From CAZQFV01 sp964613665 (GTDB lineage: Bacteria > Chloroflexota > Chloroflexia > DTKN01): a DNA stretch of 64,000 nt. The translations under genes and the position numbers were made by a program. The DNA lies in NCBI GenBank assembly GCA_964613665.1, contig CAZTIG010000003.1, positions 98,672 to 162,671 of the forward strand, written 5' to 3'. How positions within the stretch are numbered: position 1 is the stretch's first letter; each line of letters begins with the position of its first letter. This document shows, one piece after another, positions 43,648 to 52,387 of the stretch. The notes under the pieces are model-generated. The model was not told where the DNA came from and did not search any database. It worked only from the letters and a program-made list of their open reading frames with translations.

Positions 43648-43973
43648 CATCAGAACAGAGGCGTCGAACGGGAAGAGTAGGCGCCAGAGCGGGATCCAGA
43701 GAGCCGGGGACAGGTGCGAGCCCGGCATCAGCGCAGGCGCTGAATGGGCCCGGGAGCCGCGGCCCGAACGCAAGCAGTTGCCAGTAGGCGTCGCCGGCAG
43801 CCGCCACCGTTATCCGGCGGAGGGCATCGGAAGGCAGCTTCCCGTGCCCGTGCGAGTGAGGCTGGCAACCACGCCCCGTGGTGTATCACCGCGGGGTGGT
43901 GTGTTTCCTGGCCTAAGCGGGGTGGCACCGCGGGGTCAACCCTCGTCCCCTTACAGGGCGAGGGCTTTTCTTT
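43648..43973 (+). ncRNA. T-box riboswitch (tryptophan specifier) in the trpS leader
   Basis: Senses uncharged tRNA-Trp and lets transcription continue into trpS when tryptophan is scarce. Stem I carries the AGAGAG block (about 43698-43703). The specifier is read as TGG at 43745-43747, preceded by GAA and followed by a purine, as in other T-boxes. The conserved T-box reads GGGGTGGCACCGCGG (43919-43933). Its bulge TGGC pairs with the GCCA end expected for bacterial tRNA-Trp (discriminator G). A terminator hairpin follows immediately. The borders are the predicted transcript start and the end of the terminator. Confidence 0.88.
43940..43973 (+). terminator. Rho-independent terminator of the T-box leader
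   Basis: CCCTCGTCCC pairs with GGGCGAGGG across a short loop and is followed by CTTTTCTTT. It competes with the antiterminator formed by the T-box sequence, giving the on/off choice for trpS. Confidence 0.82.
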
Positions 43974-44042
43974 CGCCCACGGGCGGCCATGGCAGTCGCC
44001 CGGCGCGGAGCGGCCACTGCGGCCGCTCGAAGGAGGTGGATC

Positions 44043-45101
44043 ATGCCGACCCAGGGACGCATCCTGACCGGTCACCGCCCGACAGGGCCCCGGCACCTGG
44101 GGCACCTGCTCGGGACACTGCAGACGTGGGCGCGGCTTCAGGAAGAGTACGAGTGCTTCTTCCTGATCGCCAACTACCACGTTCTGACGACCGATTACGA
44201 AGAGCCTCAGCGCATCCCGCAAAACATCCAGCACGTCCTGCTCGACTGGTTGGCAGCCGGCATCGATCCCCAGCGCAGCACGATCCTGCTGCAATCGGCC
44301 GTGCCCGAGCACGCCGAGCTCTCCGTTCTCTTGGGAATGCTGGCAACGGTGCCGCGCCTGGAGCGCAACCCCACCTACAAGGAGCAGGTCCAGCAACTGG
44401 GCCTGTCCGAACGGGCCTCGCTGGGGCTGCTGGCCTATCCGGTGCTGCAGACCGCCGACATCCTGGCCTACCGGGCCGACACCGTCCCGGTGGGCGAGGA
44501 CCAGCTGCCCCACCTGGAGCTGGCGCGCGAGTTGGCTCGCCGCTTCAACACGCTCTACGGAGACCTCTTCCCGGAGCCGCAGCCGCTCCTCAGCACGACT
44601 CCGCGCCTGCCGGGGACCGACGGCCGCACCATGCACACTAGCTACGGAAACACCATTCCCCTCTCGGCAGAGCCGGCCGAGCTGGAAAGGAGGGTCTGGG
44701 GGATGGTCACCGACCCCGCCCGCATCCACCCGCACGACCTCGGCCACCCCGACGTCTGCCCCGTCCACCACTACCACCAGGCCCTGGAGCCCGTGGAGGC
44801 GGCGCGCGTCGCCTCGGCCTGCCGCGAGGGGCAGGTCACCTGTGTCGAGCACAAGAAAGCCGTGACAGCACTGCTGGCGGAGCGGCTGGAACCGTACCGC
44901 CGCATCCGCCGGGAGATGGGCGGCCATGAGGACGACCTGTGGGACATCCTGCGCCAGGGCAGCCTGCGGGCGCGCGCCCTGGCCCAGGAGACGCTCGGCG
45001 CGGCCCGCGAGCGCATGGGCGTGCCCGACCTGCGTGTGGCGCCGGTGCGGGCCATCAGCCAGGCCACAAGCCTGGACCTGGCGGGGAAAGTGTGCTGCTG
45101 A
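44043..45101 (+). CDS. trpS: Tryptophanyl-tRNA synthetase
   Basis: Charges tRNA-Trp. The 352 residues have the class I opening PTGPRHLGHLLG (HIGH-like) and typical TrpRS landmarks (YPVLQTADILAYRADTVPVG, EDQLPHLELARELARRFN). Where the KMSKS loop is expected the sequence reads DGRTMHTSYGN, so both lysines of KMSKS are replaced by Thr. That is unusual for a functional synthetase. Regulation by the tryptophan T-box upstream supports a genuine TrpRS role. AAGGAGGTGGA precedes the ATG. The C-terminal helical anticodon-binding region is present. Confidence 0.92.
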   Translation: MPTQGRILTGHRPTGPRHLGHLLGTLQTWARLQEEYECFFLIANYHVLTTDYEEPQRIPQNIQHVLLDWLAAGIDPQRSTILLQSAVPEHAELSVLLGMLATVPRLERNPTYKEQVQQLGLSERASLGLLAYPVLQTADILAYRADTVPVGEDQLPHLELARELARRFNTLYGDLFPEPQPLLSTTPRLPGTDGRTMHTSYGNTIPLSAEPAELERRVWGMVTDPARIHPHDLGHPDVCPVHHYHQALEPVEAARVASACREGQVTCVEHKKAVTALLAERLEPYRRIRREMGGHEDDLWDILRQGSLRARALAQETLGAARERMGVPDLRVAPVRAISQATSLDLAGKVCC

Positions 45102-45218
45102 TCGACCTGGTGGAGAAGGCGTCGTTACAGCGTGGCCACCCCGCCCCGGCGCCGTCTCCGGGTCGATTCCAGCGGGTGGAACAGGCGCCCCTCGGCCTGG
45201 AGGTGCACCACTCCCGGT

Positions 45219-45860
45219 CTACGGACGCCTGCCCGTCCCCGGAATGAGGGGGCGATCCTCCTCATAGAGCCGGTGTGAGCGAACGTACTCCTCGACCGCA
45301 TCGGGAACCTGGTAGCGGATGGGGAGCCCCTGGCGGACACGTCGGCGCAGCTCGGTCGACGAGATCTGCAGGCGGGGTCCCTCCAGCAGGGTGAGGCGGT
45401 CCCGCAGCAGCGGCATCCGCAGAAACAGCATCCGCGGGTCGAAATCGGAGCCGGGGCGCTGAAAGACAACCAGCCGGCAAAGCGCGATCAGCCGCTCCGG
45501 TTCCTTCCAGCGCGGCAGTTCGGCCAGCGCGTCGCTGCCCAGGATGAAGAAGAACTCGCTGCCACGGGGGTAGCGCTCGCGCAACAGGGCTATCGTGTCC
45601 ACCGTGTAGGAAGGACCGGGGCGCTCGAACTCCACCCGCGAAAGGACCAGGGCCGGGTTGCCCAGGATAGCCCGCTCCAACATCGCCGCGCGGTGCTCCG
45701 GGCTCGAGACCGGCTCGCCCTGGCGCAGCGGCTGCACGCGGGCAGGGACCAACAGGACAATGTCGAGCGGCAGACAGACCCGCGCCTCCTCGGCGACCGC
45801 CAGGTGGGCCAGGTGGACCGGGTCAAAGGTCCCCCCCAGCACGCCGATACGCTGCGCCAT
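45219..45860 (-). CDS. nadD: Nicotinate-nucleotide adenylyltransferase
   Basis: Joins ATP and nicotinate mononucleotide to deamido-NAD+ in NAD biosynthesis. The 213 residues show GGTFDPVHLAHL (the GxFDPxHxGH nucleotide loop), FILGSDALAELPRWKEPERL, and ISSTELRRRVRQG, the second family signature. The N-terminus is set at MAQRIGVLGG; the longer open frame upstream overlaps the glycosyltransferase. It lies 11 bp after that gene and probably shares its transcript. No terminator separates it clearly from the convergent trpS. Confidence 0.95.
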   Translation of the reverse strand: MAQRIGVLGGTFDPVHLAHLAVAEEARVCLPLDIVLLVPARVQPLRQGEPVSSPEHRAAMLERAILGNPALVLSRVEFERPGPSYTVDTIALLRERYPRGSEFFFILGSDALAELPRWKEPERLIALCRLVVFQRPGSDFDPRMLFLRMPLLRDRLTLLEGPRLQISSTELRRRVRQGLPIRYQVPDAVEEYVRSHRLYEEDRPLIPGTGRRP

Positions 45861-45871
45861 TGTCGCCGCTC

Positions 45872-46609
45872 CTATCGATAGTACCCGCGCCAGGCCAGCC
45901 AGCGCACCCGCCACAGATCCCGGAACATGCGCCAGGAGTCGCGCAGCGGCCGCACGCGGCTGTGCCGCCCGTATGTCCAGTGCACCGGTACCTCGACAAT
46001 GCGATAGCCCTGCCGGCGCGCCAGGTAGAGCAGCTCGACATCAAAGCCCCATCCTTCCATCCCCTGCCGCGAGAAGAGGGGCTCGACCACCGCTCCGCGA
46101 AACCCCTTGAAACCGCACTGGGTATCCTGGATGCCCGGCAGGAGCAGTAGCCGCACCAGCAGGTTGTAGATGCGGCCCATCCAGTGGCGGTAGACCGGCT
46201 CATCGTAGCGCACTGCCCCGGCCGCCTCGCGCGAGGCGATGGCCACCTCAGCTTCCTCCAGTGCCGGGAGGAAGCGGGGCAGGTCCTCGATCGGCACGGA
46301 GAGATCGGCGTCGCACAGGAATCGCAGGACCCCGCGCGCGGCCAGCACGCCGCTGCGCAGGGCGCTGCCCTTGCCGCGGTGCGGCAGCCGCCGCAGGTGC
46401 AGTCCTGGGTGCTGCTGGGCCAGCTCGGCGACGATCTCGGCTGTGCGGTCGGTGCTGCCGTCGTCGGCGACCAGCACCTCCCAGGGGAAATCCTGCCCTT
46501 CCAGGAAGCGCACGACGCGCGGCAGGGTGACCGGCAGGCGGCGCTCCTCGTTATAGGCCGGGATGACCACGGAGACAAGTGGCACGCTGGCTGCAGTCGG
46601 CTGCTCCAA
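45872..46609 (-). CDS. Family 2 glycosyltransferase (dolichyl/polyprenyl-phosphate glucosyltransferase-like)
   Basis: A 245-residue GT-A glycosyltransferase. VSVVIPAYNEERRLP starts the nucleotide-binding fold, VADDGSTDRT carries the first aspartates, and DADLSVPIEDL is the DxD metal site. Later TQCGFKGFRG and the C-terminal Trp/Arg-rich end resemble ALG5-like enzymes that transfer a sugar from a nucleotide donor to a polyprenyl phosphate. No membrane helix is certain, so it is likely peripheral. The start is TTG with AGGAG upstream; an internal GTG nine codons later is the alternative. Confidence 0.85.
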   Translation of the reverse strand: MEQPTAASVPLVSVVIPAYNEERRLPVTLPRVVRFLEGQDFPWEVLVADDGSTDRTAEIVAELAQQHPGLHLRRLPHRGKGSALRSGVLAARGVLRFLCDADLSVPIEDLPRFLPALEEAEVAIASREAAGAVRYDEPVYRHWMGRIYNLLVRLLLLPGIQDTQCGFKGFRGAVVEPLFSRQGMEGWGFDVELLYLARRQGYRIVEVPVHWTYGRHSRVRPLRDSWRMFRDLWRVRWLAWRGYYR

Positions 46610-46651
46610 GGCTACTCCTGCGGGTGCTCGCTCAGGCTGCCCTATGATATC

Positions 46652-48538
46652 TCACCGCCGGCCTTCCGTCAAATCGCTCAGCCAGCGCTCCTTCTGCCGC
46701 CGCGCCCGCGCCAGGCCGGACTGCGGCAGGGTGCGCGCCAGAACCTCGGCCAGGCCGGCCAGCACGCCGCTGCGCTCCCCCTTTTCGCCCACTTCCGCCC
46801 AGGTCCACAGCAGCGCCAGCAGGGCGGTGCGCTCGCCCAGGCCCAGGCGCAGCCAAACCTGCTCACCCTGCGGCAGCAGGCCTTCCTCCACACGCGGCAG
46901 GTGGCCCAACTGGCCCAGCCGCGCCTCCAGCGGCTGGGCCTCCTCAGCAGCCACCTCGACCGCGTCCGGCGCGAGGCGCGTGCCACAAAAGGCACGCACG
47001 ACCGGGTCGGCCAGCACTTCCTCCAGCAGCACGGCATCGGCTGCGGTCAGCACGACGGGCCGGCGCAGCTGCAGCCGGCCATAGGCCGCCGCCCACTCCT
47101 GGAGCGTGTAGGCCACGTTCTGGGGGACCGGCCCGCGGCCGTAACGGGAGAGCGCCTCCAGCAGGCCCTCCACCCGCTCGCCGCGCTGGACCGCGCGCTG
47201 CAGCGCCTGCCGGGTCAGGCGGTAGTGGCTCAGGCGGTCCCGCCGCACCCGTTCGGCGCATCCCTCCAGCAGGAAGACGGCGTAGGGCGAGGCTTCCAGC
47301 GGGGCCCAGACCTCCATGGTGCCCTCGACGATCACATCCTCTTCCCCCACCTCGGGCATTGCTGCCTCCGGGTGCAGCAGGGCATGTCCCAGCGGCGTCA
47401 GGCGAAAGGCCGGTTCCTCGGCCGGCCCCCGCCCCTGGTCCACCAGTCCCAGCCAGTGGAGCGGCCCGCCGATGAGAAAGCGCAGGTAACGCCCCTCCAC
47501 CTCGTTCCACGAGGTCACGCCTTCCAGGAGAGCGCGCGTCTGGCGCTGGCGCACACGCGGCCGGCCGGCACTCCCGCCGGGTCGCAGGAAATCGGGGTCG
47601 GTGGCCTCGACGAAGTGGGTCCAGCACGTCACGGCGAACCAGCTCCCGACGGCACAGGCGGAGAGGTGCCGCAGCGCCCGGCTGCGGGGAGAGGCCACGT
47701 CGACCGGCCGGCGGCGCTCGACCAGCAGCTCGGGGACGGCCGCCAGCTCATCCCAGGCGGGGTGGTCCCGCCAGGCATGGAAGAGGACCTGGGCGCGCAG
47801 GTGAGGCGCTGCCCGCAGCCATTGCTGGCCCTCGGCGCTGGGGCGCAGGACGCCGGCCAGGTCGGGCGAGAGCAGGCGGGCTTGCCGGGCCAGCTGCAGG
47901 AGCAGGTCGCTGTAGGCCGGGTGCGGGGGATCGAGCAGCCCATCCAACACCTGGGGCAGGCCGGCCGGCAGGGCGCCATCGGCGGCCAGCGGGTACACCT
48001 CACGCTGGAAGAGGGCCAGCGCGACGGCCATATCGCGATGGAGTGACAGGTCGGCCGGCACCGTTGCCACTTCGCCCGGCGGGAGCGGCTGGAGCAGGCT
48101 CTCCGGCGCGACCTGTGGAACCCGCGGTAGCTCCGGCCAGAGCTCGGCCGGCACGAAGAAGGCCAGGCCGCGGAAGTCGTCCCACGACGAGTAGGCTCGG
48201 AAGAGGAATCCGTGGCGGTGCAGGCGCTCGGTCGGGTTGAGGGCCGCGGGCTCCTTGGGAGCCAATTGGGGCGAGCGCAGCGGCCCGTAGCGCCGGGCAA
48301 AGGCCGCGGCCGGCAGGCGGCCGCCGGCGGCCAGAACGGCACGCAGGGCGTCGCGCTCCTCGCGATCGAGCCGGCCGAGGGCATGGCGGATGGCCTCGGG
48401 GCGCGCCATCCGCTCCAGTAGCCCCAGGATCAGCCGCGGCCGGCCGGCCCGCTCCGCCTCGGCCACCTCCCAGAAGCGGGCCATCTCCCGCAGGAGCGGG
48501 GTGGGCGTATGTTCCAGTGCCTCGCGTAGGGTGCGCAT
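46652..48538 (-). CDS. Helicase-associated (XPB/Ssl2 N-terminal-like) domain protein
   Basis: A 628-residue protein with no ATPase motif. Several stretches resemble the 'helicase C-terminal/XPB N-terminal' associated domain (Helicase_C_3): LDREERDALRAVLAAGG near the start, repeated winged-helix-like blocks, and VVLTAADAVLLEEVL then VEVAAEEAQPLEARLGQLG near 505-570. In other bacteria such proteins lie next to an XPB-like helicase; none is visible here. The ATG at 48538 coincides with the predicted transcript start, so the message may be leaderless. It lies 42 bp before the glycosyltransferase gene and probably forms an operon with it and nadD. Confidence 0.68.
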   Translation of the reverse strand: MRTLREALEHTPTPLLREMARFWEVAEAERAGRPRLILGLLERMARPEAIRHALGRLDREERDALRAVLAAGGRLPAAAFARRYGPLRSPQLAPKEPAALNPTERLHRHGFLFRAYSSWDDFRGLAFFVPAELWPELPRVPQVAPESLLQPLPPGEVATVPADLSLHRDMAVALALFQREVYPLAADGALPAGLPQVLDGLLDPPHPAYSDLLLQLARQARLLSPDLAGVLRPSAEGQQWLRAAPHLRAQVLFHAWRDHPAWDELAAVPELLVERRRPVDVASPRSRALRHLSACAVGSWFAVTCWTHFVEATDPDFLRPGGSAGRPRVRQRQTRALLEGVTSWNEVEGRYLRFLIGGPLHWLGLVDQGRGPAEEPAFRLTPLGHALLHPEAAMPEVGEEDVIVEGTMEVWAPLEASPYAVFLLEGCAERVRRDRLSHYRLTRQALQRAVQRGERVEGLLEALSRYGRGPVPQNVAYTLQEWAAAYGRLQLRRPVVLTAADAVLLEEVLADPVVRAFCGTRLAPDAVEVAAEEAQPLEARLGQLGHLPRVEEGLLPQGEQVWLRLGLGERTALLALLWTWAEVGEKGERSGVLAGLAEVLARTLPQSGLARARRQKERWLSDLTEGRR

Positions 48539-48544
48539 GGCCGT

Positions 48545-48573
48545 ACTATACGCCTCCGACTGAGGGTTGACAC
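48545..48573 (-). promoter_or_regulatory. Possible leaderless promoter
   Basis: On the minus strand: GTGTCA, 17 bp, TATAGT, then six bases to the ATG at 48538. If used, transcription starts at the A of the start codon. The -35 match is weak (4 of 6). Confidence 0.4.
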
Positions 48574-48632
48574 ATCGCGGCCTCCCGCAGTCCAGCCAGA
48601 CGCGCCTGCACAGTGACGCGGCAGGTATCCTC

Positions 48633-50939
48633 TCAAGGCGCAGCGGATCCCACGAAACAGCGTTCCACTGCGGCAAGGTCCTCCGCCTCGGCGGCTACGA
48701 GCACCCGATCCCCCGCCTGCAGGACCGTGCTGCCCCGCGGTATGATCGCTTTGCCCTCTCGCGTCACGGCCACCACCAGGCAGTCCTGCGGCAGCCCCAG
48801 GTCGGCGATGCGCCGGCTCACGGCCGGCGCCGTGGCCGAGAGTACGTACTCCCCGTGGCGGGTGTCTTGCCCGGCGGGCAGCCCCTGCCCGTCGACGAGC
48901 AGCGCCCGCACCCGCGCCGCCGTCTCGGGCCGATCCACCATCAGGGTCAGGTTGTCCCCTGCCTGGAGGACCGTGTCGCCACGCGGCACCAGGGCCCGCC
49001 CACGGCGCTCGATGGCGACGATGATCGTGCCCGGCGGCAAGCCCAGGTCACGGACCTGGTAGCCCAGCGCGGCGGCCCCCGCAAGGATTTCTTGGGCGAC
49101 GAGTTCCCCACCGCGATGGCTGGTCAACCGCATCTGCTGGACCTGCCGTTCCATCTCGGCCCGGCGAGCCAGGCCCTTGTTGTACGCCTTGACCAGGTCG
49201 TATCGCCGTAGCAGTCCGATGATACGCCGGGGGTCCTGGCGCGAGACCACCGGAAGCCGGCCCACGTCACGCGAGGAGAGCAGGTACATCGCCTCGTGCA
49301 GGCTCTGATCGGGAAAGACGGTCAACGGCTCACAGGTACAGATATCCGCCACCGTGCCCTCCCGTCCCTCCTCGACTGCCCGGTGATAGTCTGAAAGCGT
49401 CACGACGCCCTGCAGCAGGCCCTGCTCATCCACCACCGGGAACCCATGGTGCGGGCTCGTGTCAAAGAGCCGGCCCAGCTCCGCCAGGGACATTGTCGGG
49501 CGCACCGTCTCGAAATCGCGGCTCATGGCCTCCTCTACGGTGACCATCTCCATCACGTTGAGGTCCCGGCCAAGGTGCAGGTGAATGCCGCGGCGGGTCA
49601 ATCGCTCGGTGTACACCGACCCCCTGCTCAGCCGCTGCGAGACGAGAGTGCTGACCGCGGCGCACAGCATGATCGGCAGGATGATGCGATAGTCCCCGGT
49701 CATCTCAAAGAGGAGCAAGATGGCCGTGATCGGGCAGTGGACGGCACCGGCCAGGACACCTCCCATCCCAACCAGTGCATAGGCTGGAGCAGGAGCGACC
49801 AGGCCCGGAAGGAGGTGGTTCATGGACTGGCCAAAGGCTCCTCCGAGCATGCTGCCGATAAAGAGGGAAGGGGCAAAGACGCCGCCCGAACCACCGGCCC
49901 CCAGCGTCGTCGCGGTCAGCAGGGGCTTGAGCACCATCAGCGCCAGCAGCAATCCCAAGGCCACCTGCTGCCCCTGCAGGAGCGCGTCCATAGTCTCGTA
50001 GCCCACCCCGAAGAGGTGAGGAAAGGCCAGGCCCACCGCGCCGACAGCCAGACCACCCAGGGCTGCTTTGGCCAGATAGTGTACCCTCCAGCGCCGGAAC
50101 AGCTCCTCCATACCCAGGAGCCCGCGGACGTAGCCTGCTGATATGATCGCGGCCAGCAGGCCCAGCCCCAGGTAGAGGAAGAGCTCCCAGGGCGATTGCA
50201 GGCTGTACTCCGGGATGCGAAAGGCCGGGCTCTCTCCCCGCAGGACCCGGCTGAGCACCGAGGCGGAGACGGAGGAAAGGACGACCATGCCAAAGGCGTT
50301 CGTGGTGAACTCACCGAGGATGATCTCCTGGGCAAAAAAGACGCCGGCAATGGGCGCATTGAAGGCAGCGGCAATCCCGCTGGCCGCCCCACAGGCCACC
50401 AGCGTCTGCACGCGCTCGTCGGAGAGGCGCAGACGCTGCCCAAGCCAGGAGCCGATGATAGAGCCGATCTGCACGTTGGGGTCTTCCGGCCCGACCGAGC
50501 CGCCGGAGACGATGGTACAGGCGGCGGCGACGATGCGGGCGACGGCCGGCCGCACCCGCAGCCGCCCACCGCGCATGGCCACCGCTTCCATGACCCCGGC
50601 CACCCCATGGCCGTGCTCCCCGCCGGACAGGAGATGGACCAGGCCCGCCGCCAGGAGCAGGCCCACGACGGGCAAAGCCAGCACCAGGAGGTAGCCCCAC
50701 CAGGCGGGAGCGGAGCCCCCCATGGGCACAATCCATTCGGCCCCGCTGACCAGGCGCAGAACAACCTGCCCGCCCTGGCCGATCATCCCGTTCTCGATGG
50801 TCCAGTGAAAGGCATAGGCCACCAGGGCGGTTACGAGCCCGACGGCTGCGGCGATACCCGCCAGGAAGGCGATTTCAGAGGGCAGCGCGCGCCGCAGCAT
50901 GCGGTGCCAGGGAGTGTCCTGTGCTGATTGCTCTTCCAT
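48633..50939 (-). CDS. ClC-family chloride channel/antiporter with CBS and RCK-C domains
   Basis: A 768-residue membrane protein. The ClC core (about 20-440) shows GSVGPEDPNVQIG, where the gating Glu is kept but the usual G(K/R)EGP has become GPEDP, and the filter GGVFAPSLFIG. Two CBS domains follow (about 470-600; PTMSLAELGRLFDTS, DQSLHEAMYLLSSRD), then two TrkA-C/RCK-C-like domains (about 620-765). Such regulatory tails bind nucleotides or ions and probably gate the channel. Whether it is a channel or a Cl-/H+ exchanger cannot be told. The ATG at 50939 is favoured over one two codons upstream by spacing from GAGAGG. Confidence 0.9.
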   Translation of the reverse strand: MEEQSAQDTPWHRMLRRALPSEIAFLAGIAAAVGLVTALVAYAFHWTIENGMIGQGGQVVLRLVSGAEWIVPMGGSAPAWWGYLLVLALPVVGLLLAAGLVHLLSGGEHGHGVAGVMEAVAMRGGRLRVRPAVARIVAAACTIVSGGSVGPEDPNVQIGSIIGSWLGQRLRLSDERVQTLVACGAASGIAAAFNAPIAGVFFAQEIILGEFTTNAFGMVVLSSVSASVLSRVLRGESPAFRIPEYSLQSPWELFLYLGLGLLAAIISAGYVRGLLGMEELFRRWRVHYLAKAALGGLAVGAVGLAFPHLFGVGYETMDALLQGQQVALGLLLALMVLKPLLTATTLGAGGSGGVFAPSLFIGSMLGGAFGQSMNHLLPGLVAPAPAYALVGMGGVLAGAVHCPITAILLLFEMTGDYRIILPIMLCAAVSTLVSQRLSRGSVYTERLTRRGIHLHLGRDLNVMEMVTVEEAMSRDFETVRPTMSLAELGRLFDTSPHHGFPVVDEQGLLQGVVTLSDYHRAVEEGREGTVADICTCEPLTVFPDQSLHEAMYLLSSRDVGRLPVVSRQDPRRIIGLLRRYDLVKAYNKGLARRAEMERQVQQMRLTSHRGGELVAQEILAGAAALGYQVRDLGLPPGTIIVAIERRGRALVPRGDTVLQAGDNLTLMVDRPETAARVRALLVDGQGLPAGQDTRHGEYVLSATAPAVSRRIADLGLPQDCLVVAVTREGKAIIPRGSTVLQAGDRVLVAAEAEDLAAVERCFVGSAAP

Positions 50940-51182
50940 GCGCATTCCTCTCCCACACAGCAGATCCACGCTGCGGCCCCAGCATACTCCCATGTGCCCG
51001 ATCTGTCAACCCAGGGGTCAGCGTCGGGTGCGCGCCACTTCTATGAGGGCGTCCTTATCAAGCCCCAACAACTGACATCTGCCCAGGAATCCCACACCTA
51101 CCTCGATGGCGGCCCCCCGGCCACCTGCAGAGCGCCGCTTTCGCGCACAGCACGGCCTACTACCGTACGGCCGGGAGGCCCA

Positions 51183-51431
51183 TTGCCCACGGCAACACCC
51201 CTGGCCTACGCCGTGGTCGTCGGCAGGTCAGGACGAGGAGTAAACCTGCGCCAGGCCCCCGGGCTAACCCCTATCCTGGTGATCGTGCCGGATGGAACGG
51301 TCGTGCAGCTCGCCGGCCGGAGCACCGAGGAGGCCGGCCTCGGGCAGCTCGAGGTCATCCTGCCCAACGGCTGGGTGGGCTGGGTGGTCGAAGCGCTACT
51401 GGTGCCCTACCAGCTCTACCAGGAACCCTGA
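51183..51431 (+). pseudogene. SH3b-domain fragment
   Basis: An open frame whose only reasonable start is a TTG after GGGAGG. It encodes about 82 residues: a linker-like PTATPLAYAV, then one bacterial SH3 domain (GVNLRQAPG, VPDGTVVQLAG, NGWVGWVVEALLVPY). The PTATP linker is typical of larger exported proteins, and there is no signal peptide, so this is probably the 3' remnant of a longer gene. It overlaps the convergent M28 peptidase gene by 16 bp. A short intact gene cannot be excluded. Confidence 0.5.
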
Positions 51432-52336
51432 GGAGGAGTCCCTGATGGGACCGCCCCGGCCAGCTCGATCACGGCCTGGCGCAGTCCCTGCACGCACTCG
51501 GCCATGCGCGCCAGATCGAGCGTCTCGGGCCGGTCGCTGGCCGTGTGATAGTGCCGGTTGCGGAAAAAGGCCGTGTCGGTGACCATCACCGCGGGGTAGC
51601 CGTGCAGCCAGAAAGAGGCATGGTCGGAGAGGGCCAGGCCGGGCACGACCGGCGGGATGGAGAGCGACTCGACCGGCAGGTCGCTGCCGCGACGCATGGC
51701 CTGGCGCACACGCGCCACTAGCGCCCGCGAGCGCAGGTTACCAACGACGCCGATAAAGTTGCCCACAGTGGGGTAGAACCAGCGCATTGGGAAGAAGGGA
51801 AAGCGCTGGCTGTCCGGCTCATCGGAGTAGTAGCCCAGCATCTCCAGCGCCACCATGCCGACGACGCGCTCGCGGCGCTGCCGCAGGCTGCGGGCATAGA
51901 CCCGGCTGCCCTGGTACGGAGTGAAGAACGCCGGCGGCTCCTCCAGGGTAAAGGCGACGAAGCGCACGGTGCGCTCGGGACGCAGCTCCCGACACAGCCG
52001 GGCCAGCTCCAGCAGCCCGGCCACACCACTGGCGTTGTCGTCGGCCCCGGGTGTGCCTGACACCGTGTCGTAGTGCGCGCCGACGATGATCAGCTCCTGG
52101 GCACTTCCCGCCCCCGGCAGCTCCACCACCAGGTTCCGAAAGGTGCGCCCCAGCCAGGTGTAATCCTGAGGCGCGACGCGGTAGCCAAGGGCGAGGAACT
52201 GGTCCTCGACATAGCCCGCCGCCTGCACCAGCGCTGTGGGGTGGAAGAAGCTGCGCGGGCCAACCTCGTCGCAGAGGGTGACTACATGGCGCCGGAGGTT
52301 CGTCACCATGGCCGGCGTGGCAGCGTCCACCATCAT
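51416..52336 (-). CDS. M28-family aminopeptidase
   Basis: A 306-residue zinc metallopeptidase. Co-catalytic metal ligands lie in GAHYDTVSGTPGADDN (His and Asp), FTLEEPP (Glu-Glu), VALEMLGYY and the late NRHYHTASD (His). SDHASFWLHGYPAVMVTD is the expected substrate-pocket strand. Most family relatives are exported, but no signal peptide is seen with the ATG at 52336, whose ribosome site is weak (GAGGG). A GTG further upstream is an alternative. It follows the decayed formylglycine-enzyme gene by about 50 bp. Confidence 0.88.
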   Translation of the reverse strand: MMVDAATPAMVTNLRRHVVTLCDEVGPRSFFHPTALVQAAGYVEDQFLALGYRVAPQDYTWLGRTFRNLVVELPGAGSAQELIIVGAHYDTVSGTPGADDNASGVAGLLELARLCRELRPERTVRFVAFTLEEPPAFFTPYQGSRVYARSLRQRRERVVGMVALEMLGYYSDEPDSQRFPFFPMRWFYPTVGNFIGVVGNLRSRALVARVRQAMRRGSDLPVESLSIPPVVPGLALSDHASFWLHGYPAVMVTDTAFFRNRHYHTASDRPETLDLARMAECVQGLRQAVIELAGAVPSGTPPQGSW

Positions 52337-52387
52337 CGCGAGCCCTCGGCAGCCGTACGGCAAGCCTTGGTGCACATCGTCGCCATC

